Shown: positions 10,601-21,061 of the stretch, one piece after another
Layout of the letters: each line of letters starts with the position of its first letter
Position numbering within the stretch: position 1 is the first letter of the stretch
Source of the DNA: Rebecca billardiae RCC1528
Taxonomy: Eukaryota > Haptophyta
Length of the DNA stretch: 64,000 nucleotides
Direction of reading: 5' to 3'
Assembly: GCA_965240325.2 (NCBI GenBank)
Contig: OZ251238.1
Coordinates: 434,001 to 498,000, forward strand
Position numbers and translations under genes: made by a program
Notes under the pieces: generated by a model
Seen by the model: the letters and a program-made list of their open reading frames with translations, nothing else
What the model was told of the DNA's origin: nothing
Databases searched by the model: none

Positions 10601-10747
10601 GCGGCCAACGGTCACGGCCAGTCGGGCTCGCACAGCCAGAACGGGCACGGCGCCGCAGCGCCGCAGCCACACGCGTACCCGGCGCACGCGCCGGAGGCGC
10701 AATGGCACCCTGCGCAATCCCCGCAGCTGCCACCATGGCAGCAGTAA
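7699..10747 (+). CDS. GAF-like/Tudor-like/polyQ/coiled-coil protein
   Basis: Predicted exons 7699-7773, 7888-10242 and 10352-10747 (941 residues); both introns have GTGCGC donors and CAG acceptors and are phase 0. The N-terminal exon is acidic, followed by a low-complexity Pro/Ala/Arg region. About residues 209-349 look like a GAF-type domain (EVFGVDAVFIFVGG ... CALAVPLAG ... GVLLLARWRGG). About 395-449 form a Tudor/Agenet-like module (VGARVLANWRSGGTWHAGQI, then YAVRYDDGDDE). A CAG-encoded glutamine tract of some 30 residues follows, then a long Ala/Glu/Arg coiled coil (about 552-796). The last exon adds a short helix (LFAELRAPGSETLAQMKARR) and a His/Gly/Pro-rich tail. The first intron is a multiple of three without stops, so it could be retained. 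Likely a nuclear or scaffold protein; role unknown. Confidence 0.6.
9270..9362 (+). repeat. CAG/CTG trinucleotide tract encoding polyglutamine
   Basis: Interrupted CAG repeats (with CTG codons giving Leu) within the coding exon. The tract encodes mostly Gln with scattered Leu, and is a candidate length-variable site. Confidence 0.9.
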
Positions 10748-11257
10748 GCTTGATGCGCTGCTGAATCGGTACCCGGTCCCGGTCCCGGTCGCGATCTAGC
10801 TGATGCTGCGCGCGCTATGGTTTTATAAGCGCGCGCGTGATCGATGACCGTACGCCGACGACCGGATAATGATCAGACGCGCGGTGCGGCGCCGGTCAGG
10901 CCCCGGACCGCCCGACGGCGGCGGGCTGGGCCTGGGGCCGTGGGGCGTACTGCGTAGCGGCTGCGCTTCACTAGACACTAGTCATATATCAGTCTGATGA
11001 TCGCGACGACTCATCACTCTGCTACTGCTCGGATGACTACGACTGCTGCTGCTCTGGCACCGGATTGCATATAGTATAGTAGACGACTAGAGACACTGAC
11101 ACCGAAGATAGGCGGGCGCTCTAACTCCGCGCAGCAAAAGCGGCGCTGATGATGATGATGGGACCGCGCCCGCTACGAGTACGACTCTTCCTCGGCCAAT
11201 CCTCGGGCCATAGTACTCATGATGAGGCCTGGGCCTACTAGCGGTCCGCCCGCTTCA
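10748..11257. other. Intergenic DNA between convergent genes
   Basis: No gene seen. It separates the stop codons of two convergent genes. GC content is mixed, with no long repeat. Confidence 0.5.
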
Positions 11258-14200
11258 TCACGGCGCCCCAACGACGAGATCGCCGTCGTGCTGGACGGGC
11301 CACACGCGGCTGACGTCCGCACTCGCCTTGCCTCCACTCCCCGGGCGCCGCTGGGAGCCGGACGACTCGCCGATGGTGATGATGGTCGTGGCGCCCGTCG
11401 GAGGGACCGTCGAGGCAGCGGTCGGCGGCGCGGCGCCCGGCGGCGGGTCCGCCGAATCTTGCGATTCGGTCGACATCGACTTGAAGAGCGATGCTCGACG
11501 CGACATCGAGCGGCGCACGACGCTGAGCGGCTTCGCGATCTCCTCCACCTTGGTCATCCGCCCCCGACGCCACAGCCCGTGCATCGAGTGCTCGAGCTCG
11601 TTGGTGCCGTACCCGAGCCTGCGCTCGAGCGCAAAGAAGCGCGCGCCCTCGCTCGAGTCGAGGAAGGCGCTGCTGCTCGCGCCCGTCACGAAGACGGCGC
11701 TGAGCCCGTCGTTGATGCCGTTCTGCATGTCGTCGTCGTCGAGCGCGCCGATCTTCTCGAGGATCTCCCCGGACGGCACGATGCGCAGCATGGCGCTCAG
11801 CCCCTCGATCAGCTCGCCCGTCAGCGCCACCTTCCTGAGCGGCGCGGGCAGCTTGTCCGCGGACACGTTGCGCACCGACAGCACCCAAACCAGCACGCCG
11901 TACGCGACGTGGAGGAGGCACAGGCCGATCACGGAGCCCACGCCAATGTACACGGCCATGTCGAACGCCAGCCGCACGCTGCGGACATCGGCGGCGCGTG
12001 GTGGGGCGGCGCGAGGCCGTGCGTGCGCTGGATCAGCGGGGGTGCGCTCGCGCCCCAGCACGCTTGCGCTGAAGCGAGCGCTTGGCACCGGAGGAGCGCT
12101 GGCGCGGCGCACACCTGGGGTAGACGTTGCCAGGCTGCGAGTAGACCATGCCTCCAGCGGCGAGGACGAAGATGAAGACCGTGAGCAGGTACACGGTGAG
12201 CGAGTTGACGAGTGCATACCTGCGCGCAGCGCAGCCACGCGCACGGTCCGCGGCGCACGGTCAGCGAGCGCGCGCGCCAACGCATGGCGCGCGCTCGACG
12301 GGCGCGCGCTCACTTGTACGGCCGGAAGGCGGTCTGCAGCCGCAGCGCGACGAGGATCACGACAGTGATGAGCATCATGTGCATGGCCCCACCCAGGCCG
12401 CTGGCAAAGTTGAGGACGATGGCCACCACCAGCTTGCGCTGCGCGCGGCGGCGGCAGGGATGGGGGCGAGTCAGCGTCAGGCCGCACGCGCTCGGCGGGC
12501 CGCGAGCGTGCGCACGGGCGGGAGAGGGGCGAGGGCGCCGAGAGCGCGGCGCGCGTGCGCGCACGAGCAGGTCGACCAGCTCCCAGAAGAAGAAGCGCTT
12601 CTTGTACGAGTCGCGCACGGAGGCGGTGCACATGCGCGCGCCGTGCGCGTCGTACCGCCGGCTGACCCAGAAGGCGCCGCCGAGCGCAACCGGGTAGCCG
12701 ATCACATACAGCACGAGCATGGCGATGCCGACGGGCGCGATCTCGGCGTGGTACACGTCGGAGGTGCAGTCGACGGCGGGGTTGGAGTGCATCGTGGTCG
12801 TGCCGTCGGGCTGGGCGTCGCACGAGAAGGCCTGCGCGCGGTGTGCGCGCACGGCAGCCACGGCAGCGGCCGTGAGCGCGCGGCGCGCGCGGCGCAGCCG
12901 GGCGGGCGCGCGACGCTCGCGCGCGCGCGCACCTCGATGATGTGCCGCGCACTCGAGACGTAGAGCAGCGTGAGCACGAGCACGGTCGCGTTGATCGAGC
13001 GGAACGCCCCCTCTGCCATGGCGCGCTCGAGCGCCTCGCGCCCCTGCGCGCGCTTCAAGTAGAGCGCCAGCGGCCACTTGACGCAGAGCGTGAGCGCAGC
13101 GTACCCGGTCACAAACACGAGCGGGAAGAGCGCCTTCATGCGCCAGCTCGACACCGGATCGATCGGGAACTGGCACTCGAGGCTGAAGACGCTCAGGTCG
13201 ATGTTGAACCACGAGAGGTGGCGCATCAGCTCGAGCAACAGGGGCGGCCATTCGACGTCCACCGCGAGCATCAGGTTCATCGTCTGCAGGAAGAAGACGA
13301 CCACGCCGATCTCGGCCGCGACCGAGGTGGACGACGAGAGCAGCACGGCGCCCTCCTCGTCCTTCCCGCGAGGGTTGGCGACGAAGTGGAAGCCGGCCAT
13401 CGCGATGACGAGCAGCGCAATGGCCGCGCCGGCGAGGAAGCGCGTGCCGCCCTCGCACTGGTGGCACTCGCCCGACAGCAGGTAGTGGTCGTCGCCGCAC
13501 GCGGCGCACATGTCGCCGATGTACCCGGGCCCACACACCTCGACGCCGCCGCCCGGGCACGCGTGCGCGTTGAGGCACTTGAGGAACGAGTGCGGCGCGG
13601 AGCGGCGGGCGTAGTAGCCCGGCGCGGGGATCGGGACGATGCGGTTGGACAGGCCCGTGCCCAGGCAGATGCCGCCCTCGGGGCACGAGAGGCACTCCTC
13701 GCCGAGCGCGACGCCCTCGGGCGCGTAGTAGCCGTCCACGCACACGCAGTCGGTCTTGTTGTCCGCGCCCACCTGCGAATGCCACGGGTACGAGGGGTCG
13801 TCCGAGTACGTGAGGTGCGCGCTGTGCTCGACGCACGTGAAGCACTCGAGCTGCGCCTCGGCGGGCTGGTACTCGTTCGACGCGCAGTCGAGGCACTGCG
13901 TGCCATCGCTCGCGTACGTGCCCGCCGGGCACGGCGAGCACTCCTCCAGCCCGCCCGTCGCGGCCACGTAGCCGTCGGCGCACGCCACGCACTCGAGCCC
14001 GCTCAGGTGCGTGCCCTTTTTGCAGCCGTGCGCCGTGCCGTCATGGGGCGGCGAGGTGGAGCCGCGGTAGAAGTGGTAGGCTTGCACCGGGGCCCACGCG
14101 CCGTTGACCAAGCGGGCCACCGGTGCCACCTTGGTCATCGAGCCGTCCGGAAGTCGCCGAAAGTTATGCAGCTCGAAGCGCGCGCTCGGCGGCGCGCGGC

Positions 14201-15383
14201 TCTGGCCATCGATAGCCACCATTCCCGACGCGCCCACGAAGTGCGATGCCTTCATAGCGGCATTCAGCGCGGGGCCGTCGGGCGAGTTAGTGCCGAGGGC
14301 GCACGCGGCGAGGCCGATCATCGCCACCGCGTCGTACGCGAAGGCGGCCGCGTCTCCGACGGGGTCGGACAGGCTCCAGCCGAGCGCCGCATCGACAAGC
14401 GGCCTCCCCATCGCAAAGCGCGAGTCGACGACATCCCCGAGCTCCGACCACTGCGACGCCTGCAGCTCGGACGTCAGCGTCGTCCACTCGGGCGTGCCGG
14501 GCGCGCCACCGACGACGGTGAACTGCGCGGCGCCATCGAGCACCTCCGCGAAGAGCGGCTCGTGTGCGAACAGCTCCGTGGTGATCCCGTCTGAGATGAT
14601 GTGCGTGTAGTCGGCGCCGGTCATCCCATGCCGGCTGAGGCTCGTGAGGAGATGCATGAAGTTCGGGTCGAGGGCGACGTCGATGATCACGCGCGGCGGC
14701 GTGCCGCTGCCACCTTCCTTGAGCTCGCCAACGGCACGGTCGATGTCGGCAGGATTGAACGGATCGAAATCGCGCGTGTACACGTCGACCCCGAGGTTGG
14801 CGAGCACGGCGAGAAGGCCCTGCGCGAAGGACGCGCCGTACGGCGTGTTGTCGTGCAAGACGCCGACGCGCCGCCAGCCCATGCCCGCGATCCACTGCGC
14901 CATGATGGCGGTCAGCGCGAAGTCGGACGGCAGCGTGCGCGTGTACAGCGGGAAGAGATCCCGCCCCTCGAGCGCCGGCGTGGTCGTCGCAACGCCAACC
15001 ACTGGGATGCCAAACTGCGAGCCCAGCAGCGCCATCGGCACGCTACACGTAAGGTGACCCGCGCCGACGACGACGTCGAAGGCTTCGGCGGGGGAGGGGG
15101 CGCCGTGCGTGCCGGCCAGAAACGCACTTGTCGCTGCCCCGCACAGCATGTGGGGATAGTCGAATGCTGTGGCGTTGAACTTGACCGGGCAGGCGCCGAG
15201 CGCGCCAAAGCTTGGGACGATGCGTCCATCGCGCGCGTTGAAGTGCTTGATGGCGAGGAGTGTGGTCGCGAGTGCCTGACCCTGAACCCTGGGCGATGCA
15301 GGCAGGACCACCCCAAGCTCGAGGGTCTGCGCCGGCGCGATCAGCGCGAGCGACAGCGCGACGAGGACGGCGGCGTAGCGCAT
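11258..15383 (-). CDS. Multipass receptor: ligand-binding fold, Cys-rich domain, C-terminal membrane domain
   Basis: Predicted exons on the minus strand are 15383-12933, 12831-12565, 12438-12314, 12219-12115 and 11978-11258, giving 1222 residues with a continuous frame. Residues 1-20 are a signal peptide. About 22-430 form a Venus-flytrap fold of the leucine-binding-protein/ANF-receptor type (LELGVVLPASPRVQGQ, MGWRRVGVLHDNTPYG). About 455-645 are Cys-rich, with ephrin-receptor-like GCC2/GCC3 spacing (CSPCPAGTYASDG, CLSCPEGGICLG). Eight or so membrane helices follow from about residue 646, then an acidic/Ser-rich cytosolic tail of about 200 residues. The domain order resembles class C GPCRs, but helix spacing and the FRPYK segment are closer to the TRP-like membrane domains attached to Cys-rich ectodomains in many algae. 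The probable role is sensing an extracellular small molecule at the plasma membrane. Ligand and output are unknown. Confidence 0.75.
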
Positions 15384-15728
15384 GTTGGTTGCGACAGGCG
15401 AGGTCGCGATGACTCGATGAGAAGATGTGTGTTCGACTGTTCGTCAATTCGGAGTTGGACGCGAAGCCCAGCGAAGGTTTTGCCGCGGTGCAAAATTGAA
15501 AATGACTCTGAACTCTAGGGAAAACAGGTTGCGGCTGCGTCAAAACCCGCTACAATCATCATCATCAGTCCTACCTTTGTCGGTAAATCATAGAATGAGT
15601 ACAAAAGGGGGTCAAGATGGGGGTATCTATCGGTTGATACGGTACTTTCTGAAGTTCAAAGTCTGAATTTGTTGGATCCCTGCTGCCAAAGGACCATCAT
15701 CATTATTTTGGTGGTCCTTTGCTGCTGC

Positions 15729-15800
<72 letters not shown>

Positions 15801-16755
15801 CATGCGAAGCTCGTCGCGGGAAAGTCAATATGATATTGTGTACGTAGTACTTGATCGAATCATCGTCAAAAAACGCGCATGCAGATTCTTCTCATATCGA
15901 TATGATATCGGCGGCGGCTGCAGCGATATCAATTATCATAATGGCGGGCCGTAGCCCCCCACGGCCAGGCGGTAGTGCCCGGGAAAAAGATAAGAAAAAG
16001 AAAAGAAAACAGAGACGAATAATCGCCTCGCAAAGAAAAGAAAATCGCCTCGCTCACCAAAGAAATAAATCACTACGGGCGCCCTCGCAGCGCTCTCCCA
16101 CTGGGGACGCTCGGCCGAAAAAGGGTTCCTGGATGGCGCGGAGCGCATGGGCGGCGCGCGCCAAATCCAACGCCGGCGCGGACATCGCGCGGGGATTCCC
16201 GAAGGGTGTTTTCGCCCGATTCGCGATTGCTGTCCTCGTCGTCTCGCGTGCAGGTCGAACGAGGGCCAAAGCCTCAACGCGTCTGGAGGTACGCTCGGCG
16301 CGTCGCCACGGTCGTGCGATTTGGGACGGTCCTCGCCCGACTTGCACGTCGAGCGCTCGCACGGGCCATAGCATCATCAAGCGCTGCGCACAACAGCCAC
16401 CTCGCGCGATCCACCGCCGCGCGTCGGGCTCGGTGCGGAAAGGCCCTCATGACGAGGTGTCTCGCGGGCGGGAGCGCCATCGCACGCGACGCAAGATTTG
16501 GCGCGGCCTTCCGGGGAACTCGATCGCCGGAATCCGCGCACCGGACTGTCTGTCGCGGTCCCTCAGCCGAAGCCCACGTCCGGCCTGCATGGCGTCGACG
16601 GTGACCAATGCGACGGAAGCGCAGCGCCAACGGCGTACGACGCGCAGCGGACGCACCTCCCGGGTCTGTCGCCAAGGCAGCAGCCGCGTCTTTGCGAATT
16701 GGCGACCCTCGCCGCAGCGTGACACAGAAAAGCCCGTGATGCCATCCGCAGAGAG
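15384..16755. other. Long intergenic region with AT microsatellite
   Basis: No supported gene. Frames running through 15850-16750 on both strands are arginine-rich and lack domain-like segments. The region holds an (AT)n tract and a short hairpin beside it (9-bp arms at 15688-15696 and 15712-15720). Confidence 0.5.
15731..15796 (+). repeat. (AT)n microsatellite
   Basis: Thirty-three uninterrupted AT dinucleotides, adjacent to a small hairpin. Confidence 0.98.
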
Positions 16756-17460
16756 ATGAAACGTCGAGCATGCAACATCGCCGCGCCATCCTCGTCCATG
16801 GCGCAGGCGCTGCGGGACGAGGCGGAAGTCGTCACGCCGGTGACGGATGCGCTGCGATTCGTGTGCCCGCGTGAGCAGCTCGTGCCCACTCTCGATCGCG
16901 AGTGGCACACGCTGTCGCTGTGCGCGCGCGCGCGCACAACCAACAGCTCCTCGTGCCGCCGAACACGCGAGCGCCAGACCTGTCAAAGAGGCGAAGAGCG
17001 ACGACCGCGTGAACGTCAACGCGCTCGTGCTCAGCCTGGTGGCCGTGTACGATGTCAACGCGACCTGCGCCGAGCCCATCATGCCCGGAGCGGACATCGG
17101 CAAGCGTCCTCGCGACGACCGCTCTCGGCTGGCGGCAGGAGGACATGCACACGATCTACTCTGGCGGCTTCGTCGGTGGCGAGGCGCTCGATTACGCCAT
17201 CGCGGTCGAGATGCGGCACATACAGCGCGTACCCGCGCTCGCGCGGAGCAACGGGCTACCCACCCCGCCCCGCGTGCTGCACATTCCCTCGTGGGTGTGG
17301 GCCTCGCAGCTCGCTGATGCGCACGAACGCGTTGGCTGGCGTACCCGGCGGCCGCGTACCGCACCGCGTGGGAGAACTTCATCACAGGTGTCACTGCTCC
17401 GACTACTGTCCGTCACCCGGCCACGAGCGAATGCTGTGGATCGGAAAGACGCGAACCCGC
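16756..17460 (+). pseudogene. Decayed protein-coding gene, family not recognised
   Basis: Protein-like segments follow each other in changing frames. Residues around MAQALRDEAEVVTPVTDALR are in the first frame. VKEAKSDDRVNVNALVLSLV and YDVNATCAEPIMPG lie in the second, and can be joined to the first by a 58-nt GT-AG intron at 16920-16977. MHTIYSGGFVGGEALDYAIA and IPSWVWASQLADAHERVG lie in the third. LAYPAAAYRTAWENFITG returns to the second. The last two switches (about 17100 and 17335) cannot be explained by introns and need one-base indels. Non-arginine-rich composition shows these were coding. The gene may be decayed, or the assembly may carry indels. The best-preserved part has a glycosyltransferase-like feel, but I cannot name it. 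Confidence 0.4.
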
Positions 17461-17548
17461 AGAGGATACATTGCGACAGCACTGGCACGGCCCGCCGACC
17501 CCCCCGCCCGCCAGGGCACAGTTTATATTATAGCTACAACGACGGTCG

Positions 17549-20500
17549 TCAAGCTTCGGTTATTCCCGCAGTGGTGAGGCTGGAGCCCACGGCCGCGGGC
17601 AGCAGCACCGCGTGCAGCTGCGACGCCAGGCTGGGGTACTCCTCGAGCAGCTCGTTCGCAGTCTCCGCCGCGCTGTGCACCTCCTCGTGCGCGATGCGCA
17701 GCTGCTCGCGCAGCTCCTCCTCCGACTCGGCAGGGCCACCGCCCTGCAGCGCAGCCTGAAGCGTCTCGATCACCTGCGCGCGCGCCGCGCACCGCCAGGC
17801 CGCCGGAGCGCAAGGAGGGTGCGAGTGAGCCAGAGCGCGCCGACAAGGACGCGGGCGCGAGGGCGAGCGAAGGGCCGCGCGCGCGCGCGCACCCGCTGGT
17901 TCTTCTGCGCCTCGGTCTCGTGGAACGCGCGCTCGATCTCCTGCGTCTGGATCGTCTGCGAGCGCGCGGCGCGCGCGTGCGCGCGCGCGTGCGTCGCGTG
18001 AGGCTCGCGGCGCGATCGCGCGGCCGCGAATCGGCCACGCGGCGGCGCTCGCGACCGCGCGCGGCGGCGCACCGTGTACAGGCTCTCCTCCTGCGCGAGC
18101 GTCTCGCGCCTCCGCTCCTGCAGCGTGCCCAGCTCGTCCGCCACCGCCGTCTGCTGCTCGCGCAGCTTCTGCACGTTGACGAGCGTGAGGTTGGCGTCGT
18201 GCGTGGTCGACTTGAGCTTGCGCGAGAGGTCAGCGATCGTCTTCTTGAGCGACGCCTGCGTCTCGCCCGACTTGCGCAGGGTGGCGGTCTTGCCCTTCGC
18301 CTCGATGTTGTCGCGCTTGTAGATCGCGCGCTCCATCTCGGCGAGCATCATCTCCTCGCGCTTCTTGAGCTGCGAGTACTTGAGCTTCATCCGGTGGATC
18401 TCCTTCTGCATCGCCTTGACCTCGGTCGCGCCCACCTCGGGGTCGAGCGCCGCCTGCGTCTCTCGCTCGAGCGAGATCTTCTTCTCCCACAGCATCATCT
18501 CGCGCTCGGACTCGGCGACCTCGGTGAGCAGCCGCTCCTTCTCCTCCTTCAGCGCCACCACCTGCGCCTCCATCGCGAGCGACTCCTGCTCCATGTCCGC
18601 CAGCCTGTGCACGAAGCTCTGCTCGAGCTGGTGGTTGTCGTTGGCGAGCGACTCCTTGAGGCCGCGGTGCTTTGCGATCAGCGCGTTGATCTTGGTCATG
18701 TCGTTGTGCATCGAGTCCATCGCGCGCTGCAGCTCGCGCAGCTCGCGGTTCTGCGTGTCGAACTGCGCGTCGATCTTCAGCCGCTTCTGGTTCAGGATCG
18801 TCAGCCGCGCCTTCAGCTCGAGGATGCTCTCCGACTTGGCGGCGTTGTCGTTCTCGAGCCCGACGAGGGACGTCTGGCCGTGGATCCACTGCCGCTGCAT
18901 CTCGTCCGACTCCTTCGACTTGGTGGCGAGCTCGGCCTGGAGCTCGCGGATGGTGGCCTCGAGCGGGCCCACCGCCTCCTCCTCCTCCTGCTGCGCCTTC
19001 GCCTTGTCCAGCCCCGCCTTCTCCTTCATCGCGTCGAGCTTGCGGTTGAGCTGCGAGACGTGCAGCTCCTTCTTCTCAATCTCGTCGTTGCGCCGCCGGA
19101 TCTCCTGCTCGTACTTCTGGATCAGCGTGTCCTTCGACTTGAGCTCGGAGGTCATCGCGTCGAGGCGCGTGCGGAGCACGCCGTTCGACGCGGTGGTGTT
19201 CAGCGTGTCCACGCGGATCCGCGCCAGATCGTTCTCCAGGCTCGCCGCCGCCATCTCCTTCTCGGCGATCGCCGCCTGCCGCCGCTCGACCGAGAGCTTG
19301 AGGTTCTGCGCTGACTTGTCGAGCGCGGTCTGCTCCGAGATCGTGTTGAGCTTCTCGTCCTCGAGCCGGCGGATCTCCTGCGCGACGCGCTGGATCTTGG
19401 CCTCCACCGCCGCCACCTCGTCCGACGCCTGCTGCTGCGCCACCTGCGCCTTCGCCAGCTCCGCGTCCGTCTGGTCGAGCGCGCGCTTGCACATGGCGAA
19501 CTTTTCGTTGAGCTTCTTGTGCTTCTCCGTGTTGGCGTCGATGATGCGCTCCGCCTCCTGCTTGTCGGCAAGCACGCGGCGGTGGCGGTCGGTGAGCGTC
19601 TCGTGCTCGTCCTGCGCCTTGGAGAGCGCCTTGCGGATCCCCTGCATCTCCGAGTCGAGCGCCGCGTCCTGCTCGTTCAGCTTGCGGATCGCGTCGACGG
19701 TCGCCTGCAGCGCCTCGTCACGCCGCTGCATGCCGATCAGCGCCGAGCGCCACTGGTTGAGCAGCTGCTTCTTCTCAAACTGGATCTGCTCCATCTCGGC
19801 GTTGGCGTCGCCGAGCGTCGAGCCCGCCGCGCGGGTCTCCTCCTTCTGCGCCAGCAGCTGCGCCTCGTACAGCTGGTACTTGTCGTGCAGCCCGCGCAGC
19901 TGCTCGTTGAGCCGGTCGATCAGCAGGTCCTGCCGCTTCTTCGAGTTCTCGAGCTTGTTGATGTCCTCCTCCGCCTTGTACGTCGCGCGGCGCGTGATCG
20001 CGATCTCGCCCTTCATGTCCTCGGTGTACTTCTCCACCTCGACGAGCGTCATGTTCAGCTTGTCCAGCTCCAGCTGGTACTTGTCCGCCTTGCCCCGGTG
20101 CGACTTGACGTCCTTGAGCGACTCGGCGTGCTGCGCGCGCACGCGCGCGAGGTCGTCGTCCGCCTTCTCGCGCATCTGCGAGATCAGGTTGTGGTTCTCG
20201 TGCGTCTTCTCGAGGTGCATCTGCAGCTTCGCGAGCGACTGCTGCACCTGGTACAGCTCCACGCCCAGGTCCTCGCGCTCCTTGCGCGCCTGCTTCAGCT
20301 CTTCGGCCTGCGCGCGGGCGAGCGCGGCGCGACCGCGCGCAGCGCGAGCGTAACCGCATGCCGTCGCGTCGCGTCGCGTCGCGTCGCGTCAGCCGGCGAG
20401 GCGCGCGAGGCCGGCGGGCGCGAGGCGCGCGCGGGCAGGGGAGGAGCGCGTGGTGGAGCCGCGGACCGCAACGCGAGCCGCGCCACGACGCGCCAGCACG

Positions 20501-20737
20501 CACCTTGTTGCCGAGCTCGATGCGCGTGCCGGCGATGTTGTTCTGCAGCTGCTTCGTGAGCGCTGCCTGGATGCGGTCGAGCATCGGGTGGTCGGCGTCG
20601 AGCATGCCCTCGCCGTCGTAGTCACCACCATCGTCGTACACGTCCACGTCGCCCTCCTCCGGCCCATCGCCCCCGCCGCCGCCCTCGTCATCGGGCGGCG
20701 GCCCCGCTGGCGGGACGTTGGCGTCTCCGCCCTCCAT
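17549..20737 (-). CDS. CCDC40: Coiled-coil domain-containing protein 40 (axonemal 96-nm ruler)
   Basis: Predicted exons 20737-20504, 20307-18073, 17955-17893 and 17773-17549, all phase 0, give 918 residues. An acidic Gly/Asp/Pro N-terminus is followed by almost continuous coiled coil. Stretches match CCDC40/Chlamydomonas FAP172 as I know the family: LGVELYQVQQSLAKLQMHLE, then EVEKYTEDMKGEI, a conserved MLWEKKISLERETQAALDPE, and VKAMQKEIHRMKLKYSQLKK. The last exon matches the conserved C-terminal helix (EYPSLASQL). Known role: with CCDC39 it forms the molecular ruler that sets the 96-nm repeat on doublet microtubules and allows inner dynein arm and nexin-regulatory complex attachment. Its presence means this organism builds motile flagella. 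The start codon is 324 bp from the divergent kinase gene. No CCDC39 gene is in the window. Confidence 0.88.
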
Positions 20738-21061
20738 GCTGGATGTTCCCGGGCCCACGCTTGAACCAAAAAATAACCGCCGATCCTGCTCACGATTTGT
20801 GGGCAGGGCGCCCGGACACGTGCGCAGCACTGTTGCGCTGCGCGGCCGCCCGCCGCCTACGGAAGACGTACCGTACCCGGCTCGGTGGTAGTCCTGGATT
20901 ACGGCCCTCTCCCGTACTGATGAATACGGTATCATGAGATGAGTAAGTGGGCGCCGCACGCGTGCAGCAGCGCCAGAGAGGGCTCTTAACTCTTTGATCA
21001 GCCCACGAAGCAGGGGCGAGCTGCTGCTGCCCCGCGGGCCACCCTCCACCGCGCGGGGGGG
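20738..21061. promoter_or_regulatory. Putative bidirectional promoter between CCDC40 and kinase genes
   Basis: The 324 bases lie between two divergent start codons. No TATA box or known motif can be assigned with confidence; the call rests on gene arrangement alone. Confidence 0.4.

Noticed and set aside
12310-13992. Overlapping minus-strand ORFs inside the receptor gene
   Set aside because: Only short parts of this frame (exons 2 and 3) are used after splicing; the rest is a shadow of exon 1.
15851-16759. 302-codon plus-strand ORF
   Set aside because: Basic, low-complexity composition without domain-like segments or splice logic.
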